Source: Faecalibacterium prausnitzii (lineage in GTDB: Bacteria; Bacillota; Clostridia; Oscillospirales; Ruminococcaceae). Taken from it: a DNA stretch of 64,000 nt. Of this stretch, positions 8,830 to 17,695 are shown piece by piece. Position 1 is the first letter of the stretch; every line of letters begins with the position of its first letter. A program made the position numbers and the translations under genes. Location of the stretch: NCBI RefSeq assembly GCF_019967995.1, contig NZ_CP065377.1, positions 2,542,001-2,606,000 of the forward strand, given 5' to 3'. Under the pieces are notes generated by a model. The model made no database searches. It worked only from the letters and a program-made list of their open reading frames with translations, and was not told the DNA's origin.

Positions 8830-10185
8830 TCAGGCAAAGAAGGAGATGACCAGTGCCACCAGGAAGCCCACACCGCCGACCAGCGTTTCCATGATGGTCC
8901 AGGTCTTGAGGGTGGTCTTTTCATCCATGCCCACAAGGCTCTTGACCAGCCAGAAGCCGGAGTCGTTGAAGTGAGAGCAGACGGTGGAGCCGCCCGCGAT
9001 GGCAGCGGTGACACAGGCGAGGTACAGCGGGCTCAGCTCGCTGATGCCGGGCATGGCGGAGATGATGCCGGCGGCCATGGTCATGGCAACGGTGGAAGAA
9101 CCGACCGAGATGCGGACCAGAGCGGCCACGATGAAGGCGACCAGCACCAGCGGCAGGCTGGCGTTTGCCACGGCGTTGCCGATGACATCGCCCAGGCCGG
9201 AGTTCTGCAGCATGTAGCGCAGCACACCGCCGCAGGCAGTGACCAGCAGGATCATGCCGGTGGGCTCCAGAGATTTGGTCATGATCTTTTCCAGCTGGGC
9301 GTTGCTGTAACCGTGGCGGGTGCCCAGCAGATACATGGCATCGATGGTGGCCAGCAGCAGAGCCATGAACGGCTCGCCGAGGAAGGCCAGGACCGGCTGG
9401 ATGCCAGCCAGAGCGGGCACAACCTTGGCCACAGAGTTTGCGATGATGAGGACCAGCGGGATCAGGATGATGCCCACGATGGTGCCGAACTTGGGCAGCT
9501 TGCTCTCGTCGATATCATCCTGCTGCGCCACATGTTCGGGGACTTCGATTCTGTATTTCCTGCCGCAGATGGAACCCCAGATGGGGCCGGCGGCGATCAT
9601 GGCGAAGATGCCGCAGAAGATGCCGATGAGGATGACCCAGCCCAGGTCCACGCCCAGCATGGTCGCCACCAGCACAGGGCCCGGCGTGGGAGGGATGAAC
9701 GCATGACCGACCGCCAGACCGGCCAGCAGGGGGATGACGTAGTACAGAACGGAGCGCTTGGTGCGCTTTGCCAGCGAGAACGCCAGCGGGATGAGGATGA
9801 TCAGACCGGCATCGAAGAAGACCGGCATGGCCACCACCAGACCGGTGATGCCCAGTGCCCACGCAGCTTTTTCGTCGCCGAACTTCCGTACCATGGTCAC
9901 GGCCAGCGTCTGTGCTCCGCCGGATTCTTCCAGAATGGCACCGAACATGGAGCCAAGGCCCACCAGAAGGGCGATGCCTTTCAGGGTGTTGCCGATGCCC
10001 TCATTGACCGAGCCAACGATGTCGGACAGGGGCATCCCGGCCATCAGGCCGATGCCAACGGCACCCACCAGAATGGAGATCATGGCGTGGACTTTGAATT
10101 TGATGATGAGAATGAGCAACAGGATCAGGCCGGCTACGGCAGCAAATACCAGCCGTGCCGCATCGGGAGTCGCAACTGCTGTCAT
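8830..10185 (-). CDS. gntP: Gluconate:H+ symporter family (GntP) permease
   Basis: A 451-residue polytopic membrane protein typical of GntP/GntT, with motifs AMPVFFDAGLIILIPLAF, IPPTPGPVLVATMLGVDLG and GGSTVCSHFNDSGFWLVK. The family imports gluconate or related sugar acids with protons. The start is set at ATG 10185 because GGAGGAAC lies 6 nt upstream; an upstream in-frame ATG lacks a ribosome site. It follows the IlvD/Edd-type dehydratase by 97 nt with no terminator between, so the two probably form one sugar-acid operon. Confidence 0.92.
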   Translation of the reverse strand: MTAVATPDAARLVFAAVAGLILLLILIIKFKVHAMISILVGAVGIGLMAGMPLSDIVGSVNEGIGNTLKGIALLVGLGSMFGAILEESGGAQTLAVTMVRKFGDEKAAWALGITGLVVAMPVFFDAGLIILIPLAFSLAKRTKRSVLYYVIPLLAGLAVGHAFIPPTPGPVLVATMLGVDLGWVILIGIFCGIFAMIAAGPIWGSICGRKYRIEVPEHVAQQDDIDESKLPKFGTIVGIILIPLVLIIANSVAKVVPALAGIQPVLAFLGEPFMALLLATIDAMYLLGTRHGYSNAQLEKIMTKSLEPTGMILLVTACGGVLRYMLQNSGLGDVIGNAVANASLPLVLVAFIVAALVRISVGSSTVAMTMAAGIISAMPGISELSPLYLACVTAAIAGGSTVCSHFNDSGFWLVKSLVGMDEKTTLKTWTIMETLVGGVGFLVALVISFFA

Positions 10186-10282
10186 AATAGTTCCTCCATT
10201 TTTTGATTTTTGGTTGCACTTATCCAAGCCGTCCGGAAAAACGCACCGGGCAGTTTCCCTTTTGTTATTTCTTCGGCGTGTT

Positions 10283-12070
10283 TTACTCCATGTAAGCGCC
10301 CTTCATGGGGCTGACGGCATGTTGGGAGTAGAGCTTCAGCAGGCCCTTGGTGTACTTGGGAGCCTTGGGCTTCCAGTTGGCGCGGCGCTCGGCGAGGATG
10401 GCGTCCATTTCTTCGGGGGTCTTCGGCTCGCCCTTCACGCCCACGATGGCCAGCTTGCGGTTGTGGACGTCGATCTGGATCAGGTCGTCCGGCTCCACCA
10501 GTGCGATGGGGCCGCCCACGGCAGCCTCCGGGCTGACATGGCCGATGACCGGGCCGCGGCTTGCGCCGGAGAAGCGGCCGTCGGTGATGAGGGCCACGCT
10601 GGAAGCCAGCTTCGGGTCGGCGCAGATGGCTTCGCCCGTGTAGAACATCTCCGGCATACCGCTGCCGCGGGGGCCTTCGTAGCGGATGAAGATGGCGTCG
10701 CCGGGCTTCACCTCGCCGTGCAGCACAGCGGAGATGCACTCTTCCTCGCTGTCGTAGGGCTTGGCGCGCAGGGTGGCTTCAAACATGTTCTTGGGGCAGG
10801 CGGTGTGCTTGATGACGCAGCCTTCCGGAGCCAGATTGCCCTTCAGGATGGCGATGCTGCCGTCGGTGCCCTTGGCGTTATCAAAGCTGTGGATGATGTC
10901 CTCGCGGCTGACCGGGCGGGTAAAACCGGCGGTCTTTTCGGCCAGGATGGCGTCGCAGTGCTCATAGAAGCCGTTCTTCTTCAGCTCTTCGAGGTTCTCG
11001 CCCAGCGTCTTGCCGGTGACGGTCATCACGTCCAGATGCAGCATGGACTTGATTTCCTCCATCACGCGGGGCACACCGCCTGCATAATAGAAGTACTGTG
11101 CGGGCCAGTCGCCGGAGGGACGGATGTTCAGCAGGTAGTGCGCACCCCGGTGCATCCGGTCGAAGGTGTCGGCGTCGATCTCAATGCCGAACTCATGCGC
11201 GACAGCGGGCAGGTGCATGGTCGCGTTGGTGGAGCCGGAGATAGCGGCGTGGACCATAATGGCGTTCTCAAAGCTCTCCTTCGTCACGATGTCCTTGGCG
11301 GTGATGCCCTTCCTGACCAGCTCCATCAGCTGCTTGCCGGCATCGTAGGCGGCCTGCTTCAGCTCCGGAGCGGTGGCGGGCATCAAAGCGGTGCCCGGCA
11401 GCATCAGACCCAGTGCTTCGGCCATGACCTGCATGGTGGAGGCGGTGCCCATGAAGGAGCAGGCACCGCAGCTGGGGCAGGCGTTGTGCTTGTAGTAGTC
11501 CAGCTGGCTGTTGGGGATGACGCCGGTCTTTTCCCAGGCGTCAAATTTGCCGATCTGCTCCAGCGTCAGCAGCTCGTTGATGGCGCAGGCCGGGTCGTTG
11601 ACCACATACTCTTTCGGCAGGGTGTGAGCCTCCATGACGCCGCCGGTGACGACGATGGCGCTCATATCCTTCAGGCGGCCGATGCTCATCAGCATGGCGG
11701 GCACGGACTTGTCACAGCTGGCGATGAACACGCCGCCGTCGTAGACGCTGGCGTTGGCCTGTGCTTCCACCAGATTCACGATGGCGTCCCGGTGGGGCAG
11801 CGAGTAGTTGATGCCGTCATGACCCTGTGCAATGCCGTCGCACATATCGGTGGCAAAATAGCGGGCAGCCTTGCCGCCGTTCTCGTTGACCGCCTGCACG
11901 GCCTCTCTGACGAATTGATCCAGATGAGCGCTGCCAGGGTGGCTGTCGCCGAAGGTGCTCTCCACCAGGATCTGGGGCTTGGAAAGGTCCTCGACCTTCC
12001 AGCCCATCCCCATTTTCAGCGGGTCGTTTTCAGGTGCCAGCGTGCGGACTTCCTGTGAACGAAGTTCCAT
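10283..12070 (-). CDS. IlvD/Edd family dehydratase, probably for a sugar acid
   Basis: A 595-residue Fe-S dehydratase. ASCDKSVPAMLMSIGR and CPSCGACSFMGTASTMQ hold the cluster Cys residues; GPRGSGMPEMFYTGEAI, DGRFSGASRGPVIGHVSPEA and IDVHNRKL follow. DHAD (IlvD) is usually about 555 residues. The greater length, the GntP permease downstream and the FadR-type regulator nearby favour an aldonate dehydratase (as in YjhG/YagF or arabonate dehydratases) giving a 2-keto-3-deoxy acid. A role in valine/isoleucine synthesis cannot be excluded, but no other ilv gene is near. Start at the ATG with GGAGG 8 nt upstream. Confidence 0.85.
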   Translation of the reverse strand: MELRSQEVRTLAPENDPLKMGMGWKVEDLSKPQILVESTFGDSHPGSAHLDQFVREAVQAVNENGGKAARYFATDMCDGIAQGHDGINYSLPHRDAIVNLVEAQANASVYDGGVFIASCDKSVPAMLMSIGRLKDMSAIVVTGGVMEAHTLPKEYVVNDPACAINELLTLEQIGKFDAWEKTGVIPNSQLDYYKHNACPSCGACSFMGTASTMQVMAEALGLMLPGTALMPATAPELKQAAYDAGKQLMELVRKGITAKDIVTKESFENAIMVHAAISGSTNATMHLPAVAHEFGIEIDADTFDRMHRGAHYLLNIRPSGDWPAQYFYYAGGVPRVMEEIKSMLHLDVMTVTGKTLGENLEELKKNGFYEHCDAILAEKTAGFTRPVSREDIIHSFDNAKGTDGSIAILKGNLAPEGCVIKHTACPKNMFEATLRAKPYDSEEECISAVLHGEVKPGDAIFIRYEGPRGSGMPEMFYTGEAICADPKLASSVALITDGRFSGASRGPVIGHVSPEAAVGGPIALVEPDDLIQIDVHNRKLAIVGVKGEPKTPEEMDAILAERRANWKPKAPKYTKGLLKLYSQHAVSPMKGAYME

Positions 12071-12132
12071 AATCCCTACCTCCAAATATCGCTTGTTCTC
12101 GTCCTTTTTTCTGTGGGACTTTTTGTGATTCA

Positions 12133-12161
12133 ATTGTAAATCTGCAGACATCTTTTTGCAA
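12133..12161 (-). promoter_or_regulatory. Promoter of the dehydratase-gntP operon
   Basis: Minus strand: TTGCAA (12156-12161), 17-bp spacer, TACAAT (12133-12138), about 60 nt before the dehydratase start. Probably under control of the neighbouring FadR-type regulator; no convincing operator palindrome was picked out in the gap 12071-12319. Confidence 0.65.
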
Positions 12162-12319
12162 GTTGTTCCATATACGTCCTACTATTTGCGCAAAAAATCT
12201 GGGATACATCATGCACTCTGCCCAATTTCGGGCGACTTTTTCATAAAATTCACCCTCACAGCCGGTTTTTGCAAACTGCCGGGGTAAAAAGTCATCAGAT
12301 GACTTTGGACATAAAAATA

Positions 12320-12346
12320 CCCTGCACGGTATTTCGCCGTGCAGGG
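12320..12346 (-). terminator. Intrinsic terminator of the FadR-type gene
   Basis: A 10-bp perfect stem CCCTGCACGG with a 7-nt loop, 7 nt after the stop, followed on the minus strand by TATTTTTATG. It separates the regulator from the dehydratase operon. Confidence 0.85.
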
Positions 12347-12352
12347 CCGGTA

Positions 12353-13093
12353 TCATTTGAGAAATCCCGCCATTCCAACGGTCCCATCATCGGGATCTTC
12401 GCCGTCGTAGATCTTCTTGATATAGGTGCGGTTGAAGTTCAGGTGCATCACCATGGCCGACTTTGCCCCGATGGGGTCGTGCCTGGCGATGGCCTCCGCG
12501 ATCATCCGGTGGGTCATGATGGTCTCGTCGATGAGCTTTTTGTGGGTGACGTTCACGAACATCATCACCGCCGTATCAATAATGGGGATCAGCTGCCCCA
12601 CCACCAGATTCTTGCTGCTCTCGGCAATGCAGGTGTGGAAGGCGATGTCGTCTTCAATGTAGCGGTCGCCATTGTGGATCTTGGTCTCGACCCGCTCGCA
12701 CAGCCGCCGCAGCCGCTCAATGTCCTCGTCGGTCGCGTTCTGGGCCGCGATCTCCGCGATGCCCGGTTCCAGCAGCAGCCGCAGGTTGACCAGATCAAAA
12801 GCCAGCGCATTCTTATCCTGCACACTGCGCAGATTCAGCGGGTCCGAAAGCCCTTTCACCGTTGTGACCACATAGGTGCCGGAGCCCTGCCGCACCTCCA
12901 CGATGCCCTTGCTGGACAGCAGCTTCACCGCCTCCCGGATGGTGCTGCGCCCCACCCGGAACTTTTCCGCCAGCGCAAACTCGTTGGGCAGCTTTGCCCC
13001 CGGCTCCAGCGGGGTATCCAGAATATAATGGTAGATCTGGTCTTCGACCTGCTCGGCCAGCAGCTTGTTTTTTAAGTGTGAAAATTCGCTCAT
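12353..13093 (-). CDS. GntR family regulator, FadR subfamily
   Basis: A 246-residue repressor with an N-terminal winged helix (LPNEFALAEKFRVGRSTIREAVKLL, residues ~32-60) and QGSGTYVV wing. The C-terminal FCD domain (~95-235) has the metal/ligand His and Asp pattern (DDIAFHTCIAESS, THRMIAEAIARHD). FCD regulators usually sense sugar acids or organic acids. Its position directly upstream of the IlvD/Edd-GntP operon, on the same strand, makes that operon the likely target. Shine-Dalgarno GGGGAGG precedes the ATG. Confidence 0.9.
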   Translation of the reverse strand: MSEFSHLKNKLLAEQVEDQIYHYILDTPLEPGAKLPNEFALAEKFRVGRSTIREAVKLLSSKGIVEVRQGSGTYVVTTVKGLSDPLNLRSVQDKNALAFDLVNLRLLLEPGIAEIAAQNATDEDIERLRRLCERVETKIHNGDRYIEDDIAFHTCIAESSKNLVVGQLIPIIDTAVMMFVNVTHKKLIDETIMTHRMIAEAIARHDPIGAKSAMVMHLNFNRTYIKKIYDGEDPDDGTVGMAGFLK

Positions 13094-13229
13094 GGCTTCC
13101 TCCCCTTTTGTACCGCTTATGGGTCAGGGTCTCCCGCACGAGATCCCAGCGCTCCGCGCAAAGGCCAGAAAAAACGTTTCTGCTTTTTGTTCCGGAACTT
13201 GCTGAACGTTGTCCGGATGCACAGGACGC

Positions 13230-14387
13230 TCAGCGCTTCTGTCGGGACAGGGCACATACCACCTCAATATGTTCGCTGTTCGGGAACATATCGACCGGGG
13301 TGAAGCCCTCGGCCCGGTAGCCTTTTTTCGTCAGCAGGGCCAGGTCACGGGCCATGGTCTCCGGGTTGCAGCTGACGTAGACCACCCGTCTGGGGGCCAT
13401 GCGGACGACGCTCTCGATGAACTGGGGCGTCGAGCCTTCGCGGGGCGGGTCCATGAAGATGACGTCGGCCCGCTCCCCGGCGGCAGCGGCTTCGCAGATC
13501 CAGGCCGTGGCGTCGGCGACAAAGAACCGGGCGTTTTTGACGCCGTTGTGCTTCGCGTTTCCGATGGCGTCGCGCACTGCGTCCCGGTTGATCTCCACGC
13601 CCACCACCTGCTTTGCCCGGTCGGCGGCGGTCAGGCCGATGGTGCCGATGCCGCAGTAGGCATCCAGCACGACCTCTCTGCCGGTCAGCTGGGCGGCCTC
13701 CACGGCCAGACCGTAGAGCACCGCCGTCTGCACCGGGTTCACCTGATAGAAGCTGCGGGGGCTGAGCGCGTAGGTCTTGCCGCAGAGTTCATCCAGAATG
13801 AACCCCTTGCCATAGAGCACCTTTTCCTGCTCGCCCAGCACAACGCTGGTGCGGCGGGGGTTGTAGTTCTGCACGATGGTCGTCACGGGGACCTGCCGCT
13901 TTTCAGCCTCTGCCAGCAGGGCGCGGACAAAGTTCTTTGCGCCGGGCAGAATGGGCTGGGCCGTGACCAGCACCACCATCACCTGCCCGGTGGCGGTGCC
14001 CCGGCGCAGCAGGCAGTGGCGGAGCAGGCCGGTGCCCTGATCTTCCCGGAAAGGCTGATAACGGCAGGCCGCTGCCGCTGCGCGGACGGCTTCCAGCACG
14101 GTATCCAGCACCTCGTCTTCCAGCAGGCAGCGCTCCACTGGCAGCACCTTATGGGTCCCGGCGGCATAGATGCCGGACACGAGTTTTCCACCCTGCCCGG
14201 CGGCAAAGGTCGAGATCACCTTATTCCGATAGTGGTAGGGCGTCTCCATCCCCCGGATGGGGTGCACCGGGCCGTATCTGCCCAGCAGGGCGCGGACTCT
14301 TTCCTCCTTCTGCTTCAGCTGGTCTGCATAGGGTAGTTCCAGCAGCGGGCAGCCGCCGCAGTTCTTTGCACGATTTTTACAGTTCAT
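13230..14387 (-). CDS. rlmD: 23S rRNA (uracil-5-)-methyltransferase, RumA/RlmD family
   Basis: SAM-dependent RNA methyltransferase of 385 residues. The N-terminal MNCKNRAKNCGGCPL plus Cys in PVERCLLED fits a [4Fe-4S] site. Next come the SAM motif LDAYCGIGTIGL, the catalytic region IFMDPPREGS and VSCNPETMARDL with the nucleophilic Cys. Firmicute homologs such as RlmCD modify 23S U747 and/or U1939; which site applies here is unknown. The N-terminal TRAM domain common in the family is missing. The frame stays open upstream, but AAAGGAGAG before ATG 14387 fixes the start. Confidence 0.85.
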   Translation of the reverse strand: MNCKNRAKNCGGCPLLELPYADQLKQKEERVRALLGRYGPVHPIRGMETPYHYRNKVISTFAAGQGGKLVSGIYAAGTHKVLPVERCLLEDEVLDTVLEAVRAAAAACRYQPFREDQGTGLLRHCLLRRGTATGQVMVVLVTAQPILPGAKNFVRALLAEAEKRQVPVTTIVQNYNPRRTSVVLGEQEKVLYGKGFILDELCGKTYALSPRSFYQVNPVQTAVLYGLAVEAAQLTGREVVLDAYCGIGTIGLTAADRAKQVVGVEINRDAVRDAIGNAKHNGVKNARFFVADATAWICEAAAAGERADVIFMDPPREGSTPQFIESVVRMAPRRVVYVSCNPETMARDLALLTKKGYRAEGFTPVDMFPNSEHIEVVCALSRQKR

Positions 14388-14484
14388 TTTACTCTCCTTT
14401 ATCTCTGCTCCCGCTGCCCAATCAGCGGAGCCCTGTCGTTCCTCATTTACAAAAGCCTTTTCACCCAGCACAACTTGACCGGCC

Positions 14485-14536
14485 TGCCAATGGCTCTCCC
14501 TTCGGGAGAGCTGGCACGCGAAGCGTGACTGAGAGG
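14485..14536 (-). repeat. Dispersed double-hairpin repeat, copy 1
   Basis: Read on the minus strand, it has CCTCTCAGT, a CACGC-TTC-GCGTG hairpin, then GCTCTCCC-GAA-GGGAGAGC and CATTGGCA. It matches 55849-55902 closely, with paired changes in the first stem. It abuts the 3' end of the BlaI-like gene, whose stop codon lies just beyond its edge. Confidence 0.85.
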
Positions 14537-14538
14537 GC

Positions 14539-14961
14539 TCACCCATATGGGTCATACAGATCGTATTCTTCGGCCTCGGCGTGCTTTTCTTCCAGCACGG
14601 CCATCGCCTGTTCCAGCTGGCTTTGGGAGCAGCCGCTCTCGCTGACAAGGGCGCGGACGGCCTCGGCCAGGTCGCCGCCAAAGACGGTATCCAGCCGCTG
14701 GCGCATGGTCCAGACGCCGTAGGCGCGTTTCGTGAGGGTGGGCGTGTAGGTGTTGCGGTTCTGCTCCTTGCCGCTCTTCACCCAGCCCTTGTCTTCCAGC
14801 CGGTAGAGAAAATTCAGCACGGTGGCCGGCCGCCAGCCTTTTGCGGCCAGCTTCTCTCCGATGTCCCGCCGGGAGGCGGGCTGTTTGCAGCTCCACACGG
14901 CCAGAAGCACCTGTTCTTCCGCCGCCGAAAGCGGTCTCAGACGGTCCGGGATGCCATACAT
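14539..14961 (-). CDS. BlaI/MecI/CopY family repressor
   Basis: A 140-residue winged-helix protein: LSAAEEQVLLAVWSCKQPAS, the recognition helix region GWRPATVLNFLYRLEDKGWV and a KRAYGVWTMRQRLDTVFGGDL dimerisation tail (shown in parts). BlaI-type repressors bind TACA/TGTA palindromes and are removed by a BlaR protease or by metal. No BlaR or beta-lactamase gene is near, so this is an orphan. The region upstream holds TACA-rich repeats suitable for autoregulation. The C-terminus ends at the boundary of a dispersed repeat, suggesting the insertion trimmed or reshaped the tail. Confidence 0.85.
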   Translation of the reverse strand: MYGIPDRLRPLSAAEEQVLLAVWSCKQPASRRDIGEKLAAKGWRPATVLNFLYRLEDKGWVKSGKEQNRNTYTPTLTKRAYGVWTMRQRLDTVFGGDLAEAVRALVSESGCSQSQLEQAMAVLEEKHAEAEEYDLYDPYG

Positions 14962-14985
14962 TGCAGGGTTCGCCCTCCTTTTTTG

Positions 14986-15118
14986 TTTTACATTTGTCTC
15001 TGTTTATTTGATTTTACCGAAAAGTCCTGCTTTTTTCAAGGGCAGAATTTTGGCTGTTCTGCCCTGTTTTGCGGTCTATTTTACATTCGTCTCCGTTTTT
15101 GTATTTGTATCAAATACA
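14986..15118. promoter_or_regulatory. TACA-containing direct repeats and palindrome between the BlaI-like gene and serC
   Basis: Two copies of TTTTACATTTGTCTCTGTTT (14986-15005; 15079-15098 with 2 changes) lie 93 nt apart. Next to the second is the perfect 8-bp palindrome TGTATTTG-TAT-CAAATACA (15100-15118). TGTA/TACA half-sites fit BlaI/MecI-family operators. A GGGCAGAA/TTCTGCCC hairpin (15040-15064) lies between the copies. Confidence 0.5.
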
Positions 15119-15153
15119 TTTGTGCGTTCCGTGCTTTCAGTGCGCAGTCAGGT

Positions 15154-15177
15154 GAGCATCTTTGTGCAAAGATGCTC
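15154..15177 (+). terminator. Hairpin just upstream of the serC promoter
   Basis: GAGCATCTTT-GTGC-AAAGATGCTC followed by TTGTTTT. It has the form of an intrinsic terminator. No plus-strand gene precedes it, so it could insulate serC or end a short leader transcript. Confidence 0.5.
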
Positions 15178-15207
15178 TTGTTTTCGCACCCTCAAAACCA
15201 TTATACT
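15178..15207 (+). promoter_or_regulatory. Promoter of serC-serA
   Basis: TTGTTT (15178-15183), 18-bp spacer, TATACT (15202-15207), giving a leader of about 65 nt before the serC ATG. The -35 box coincides with the T-run of the preceding hairpin. Confidence 0.55.
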
Positions 15208-15278
15208 ACGGACAAAACCAGAGCACAATGCCGCCGGAGGTTCAGGCGGCGCGGAATCAGGAAAGGGAGAGTCGCATT

Positions 15279-16361
15279 ATGGCACGAGTTTACAATTTCA
15301 GCGCAGGCCCCAGCATGCTGCCCGAAAAGGTCCTGAAGCAGGCCCAGGCCGAACTGCTTGAATACGGCAGCAGCGGCCAGAGCGTGATGGAGATGAGCCA
15401 CCGCAGCAAGTGGTTCGATGCCATCATCACCGAGACCGAGGCCTCGCTGCGCCGGGTGATGAACATCCCCGACAACTACAAGGTCGGCTTCTTCCAGGGC
15501 GGTGCGACCCAGCAGTTCGCCATGGTGCCGCTGAACTTCATGACCACCGGCAAGGCCGACTACCTTGTCACCGGCAACTTCTCGAATCTGGCCGCCAAGG
15601 AAGCCGCCAAGTTCGGCGAAGCCAACATCGTGGCCTCCAGCAAGGACAAAAACTTCACCTACATCCCGGATGTGAACGCCATCGCCTACGACAAGGATGC
15701 CAGCTACATCCACATCTGCCAGAACAACACCATCTTCGGCACCCAGTACGTCGAAGTCCCACAGGTGGAGGGCATCCCGCTGGTGGCGGACATGAGCTCG
15801 ATGATCCTTTCCAAGCCCGTGGACGTGACGAAGTACGGCTGCATCTACTTCGGTGTGCAGAAGAACGTTGCCCCCGCCGGCATGGCCATCGCCATCGTCC
15901 GGGACGACCTGCTGGGCCACGCCGCTGACACCGTGCCCACCATGATGAACTACACCACCCTGCTGGCCAAGGACAGCATGTACAACACGCCCCCCTGCTG
16001 GTGCATCTACATGACCGGTCTGGTGCTTCAGTACCTCGAAAACGACATCGGCGGTCTGGCCAACATGCAGAAGATCAACGAAGCCAAGGCCAAGGTGCTG
16101 TACGATTACCTCGATGGGCAGGACTTCTTCACCAACCCTGTCGAGCATCGCTACCGCAGCACGATGAACGTCACCTTCACCAGCCCCAACGCCGATCTGG
16201 ACAAAAAGTTCTGCGCCGAGGCCGCAGAGGCAGGCTTCGTCAACCTGAAGGGCCACCGCCTCGTCGGCGGAATGCGCGCCTCCATCTACAACGCCATGCC
16301 CGCCGAGGGCGTTGACAAGCTGGTCGATTTCATGGAGCAGTTCCGCAAAAACAATGCGTGA
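15279..16361 (+). CDS. serC: Phosphoserine aminotransferase
   Basis: PLP enzyme converting 3-phosphohydroxypyruvate and glutamate to phosphoserine. The 360 residues are family length, with RVYNFSAGPSMLPEKVL at the N-terminus, GQSVMEMSHRS, the PLP Lys in YFGVQKNVAPAG and the tail LKGHRLVGGMRASIYNAMP. The frame is open upstream, but ATG 15279 with GGGAG fits the family start. serA follows after 77 nt, completing two of three serine synthesis steps; serB is not in the window. Confidence 0.96.
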   Translation: MARVYNFSAGPSMLPEKVLKQAQAELLEYGSSGQSVMEMSHRSKWFDAIITETEASLRRVMNIPDNYKVGFFQGGATQQFAMVPLNFMTTGKADYLVTGNFSNLAAKEAAKFGEANIVASSKDKNFTYIPDVNAIAYDKDASYIHICQNNTIFGTQYVEVPQVEGIPLVADMSSMILSKPVDVTKYGCIYFGVQKNVAPAGMAIAIVRDDLLGHAADTVPTMMNYTTLLAKDSMYNTPPCWCIYMTGLVLQYLENDIGGLANMQKINEAKAKVLYDYLDGQDFFTNPVEHRYRSTMNVTFTSPNADLDKKFCAEAAEAGFVNLKGHRLVGGMRASIYNAMPAEGVDKLVDFMEQFRKNNA

Positions 16362-16438
16362 ACCGCCCCGTCTCGCTCCCGCTCGACCGGGCCTTGTTTT
16401 CAAACAAACGTTTGCGATTACAGAAGGGATATGCTTCT

Positions 16439-17599
16439 ATGTTTACGATCAAAACTTTGAACGCCATCAGCCCGGTGGGCCTGGCGAAGCTGAACAAAAA
16501 CCTTTTTGACGTCTCGGTGGGTGCCGACGCGCCGGACGGGATCCTCGTCCGCAGCGCCGACCTGCTGAACACCACCTTCAACGAGAATCTGCTGGCCATT
16601 GCCCGCGCTGGTGCCGGTGTGAACAACATCCCGCTGGACCGCTGCAGCGAGCAGGGCATCGTGGTCTTCAACACCCCCGGTGCCAACGCCAACGCCGTGG
16701 CCGAGCTGGTCATCGGGATGCTCATTGCCGGCAGCCGCAATGTGGCCGCCGCCGCCCAGTGGACGCAGGGCCTTGCGGGCGACCCCGCTCTGGCCAAGAG
16801 CGTGGAAAAGGGCAAAAAGCAGTTCGTGGGCAACGAGATCAAGGGCAAGACGCTGGGCGTCATCGGTCTGGGTGCCATCGGCTCCCGCGTGGCCAACTGC
16901 GCCATTGCGCTGGGCATGGAGGTCTACGGCTACGACCCCTACATCTCCATTGATGCCGCCTGGAACCTGAGCAGCCAGGTCCACCACTGCGTGAACCTGA
17001 ACGACATGCTCCCCCTGTGCGACTACATCACCATCCATGTGCCCTATCTGCCCACCACCAAGGACACCATCAACGCCCAGACGCTGTCCCTGTGCAAGGA
17101 CGGCGTGAAGATCCTGAACTACGCCCGCGGCGAGCTGGTGAACACCCCCGCCCTGCTGGAGGCGTTGGAGAACGGCCGGGTCTCCGGCTACATGACCGAC
17201 TTCCCCGCCGAAGCGCTGCTGGGCAGGCCGGGCGTCATCTGCACCCCGCATCTGGGCGCTTCCACTCCGGAAGCCGAAGACAACTGCGCCGTTATGGCCG
17301 CGCAGGAGATCAGCGATTACCTCAAGAACGGCAACATCACCCACTCGGTGAACCTGCCGGAGGTCGTCCAGCCCCGTGCGGGCGGCCGGCGCATCTGCAT
17401 CATCCACAAGAACGAGCCCGGCATGATCAGCCAGATCACAGCGCTGACCACCGAGGCCGGTCTGAACATTGAGAACATGGTCAACAAGAGCAAAAAGAGC
17501 ATGGCCTATACCATGCTGGATGCCACCGGTGCCGTGAACGTGGCTCTGGCCGACAAGCTGGCGGCGATCCCCGCTGTCATCCGGGTGCGCATCCTGTAA
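16439..17599 (+). CDS. serA: D-3-phosphoglycerate dehydrogenase
   Basis: NAD-dependent first enzyme of serine synthesis. The 386 residues contain a Rossmann motif TLGVIGLGAIGSRVAN, catalytic Arg in NYARGELVN, catalytic His in ICTPHLGASTPEAE and a C-terminal ACT domain (RICIIHKNEPGMISQITAL). It is the short form without the intervening ASB domain. The ACT domain suggests feedback control by an amino acid. It starts at ATG 16439 after AGAAGGGAT. Expressed with serC; a strong terminator follows. Confidence 0.95.
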   Translation: MFTIKTLNAISPVGLAKLNKNLFDVSVGADAPDGILVRSADLLNTTFNENLLAIARAGAGVNNIPLDRCSEQGIVVFNTPGANANAVAELVIGMLIAGSRNVAAAAQWTQGLAGDPALAKSVEKGKKQFVGNEIKGKTLGVIGLGAIGSRVANCAIALGMEVYGYDPYISIDAAWNLSSQVHHCVNLNDMLPLCDYITIHVPYLPTTKDTINAQTLSLCKDGVKILNYARGELVNTPALLEALENGRVSGYMTDFPAEALLGRPGVICTPHLGASTPEAEDNCAVMAAQEISDYLKNGNITHSVNLPEVVQPRAGGRRICIIHKNEPGMISQITALTTEAGLNIENMVNKSKKSMAYTMLDATGAVNVALADKLAAIPAVIRVRIL

Positions 17600-17646
17600 G
17601 TTTCTGCCATTCTCCATTTCCTATATTCCTGATCGCTGCATCCGCA

Positions 17647-17694
17647 GCCCAAAAAGCCTGAGGCCTTTTTTGCAAGGTCTCAGGCTTTTTGGGC
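17647..17694. terminator. Bidirectional terminator between serA and the polysaccharide cluster
   Basis: A 16-bp stem with terminal A/T block (GCCCAAAAAGCCTGAG and complement), usable on both strands. It abuts the stop of the convergent DUF4832 gene at 17696. Confidence 0.85.
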
Positions 17695-17695
17695 T

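Noticed and set aside
8842..10206. Long plus-strand frame opposite gntP
   Set aside because: Its translation is His/Gln/Asp-rich low-complexity typical of an antisense shadow of a membrane protein gene.
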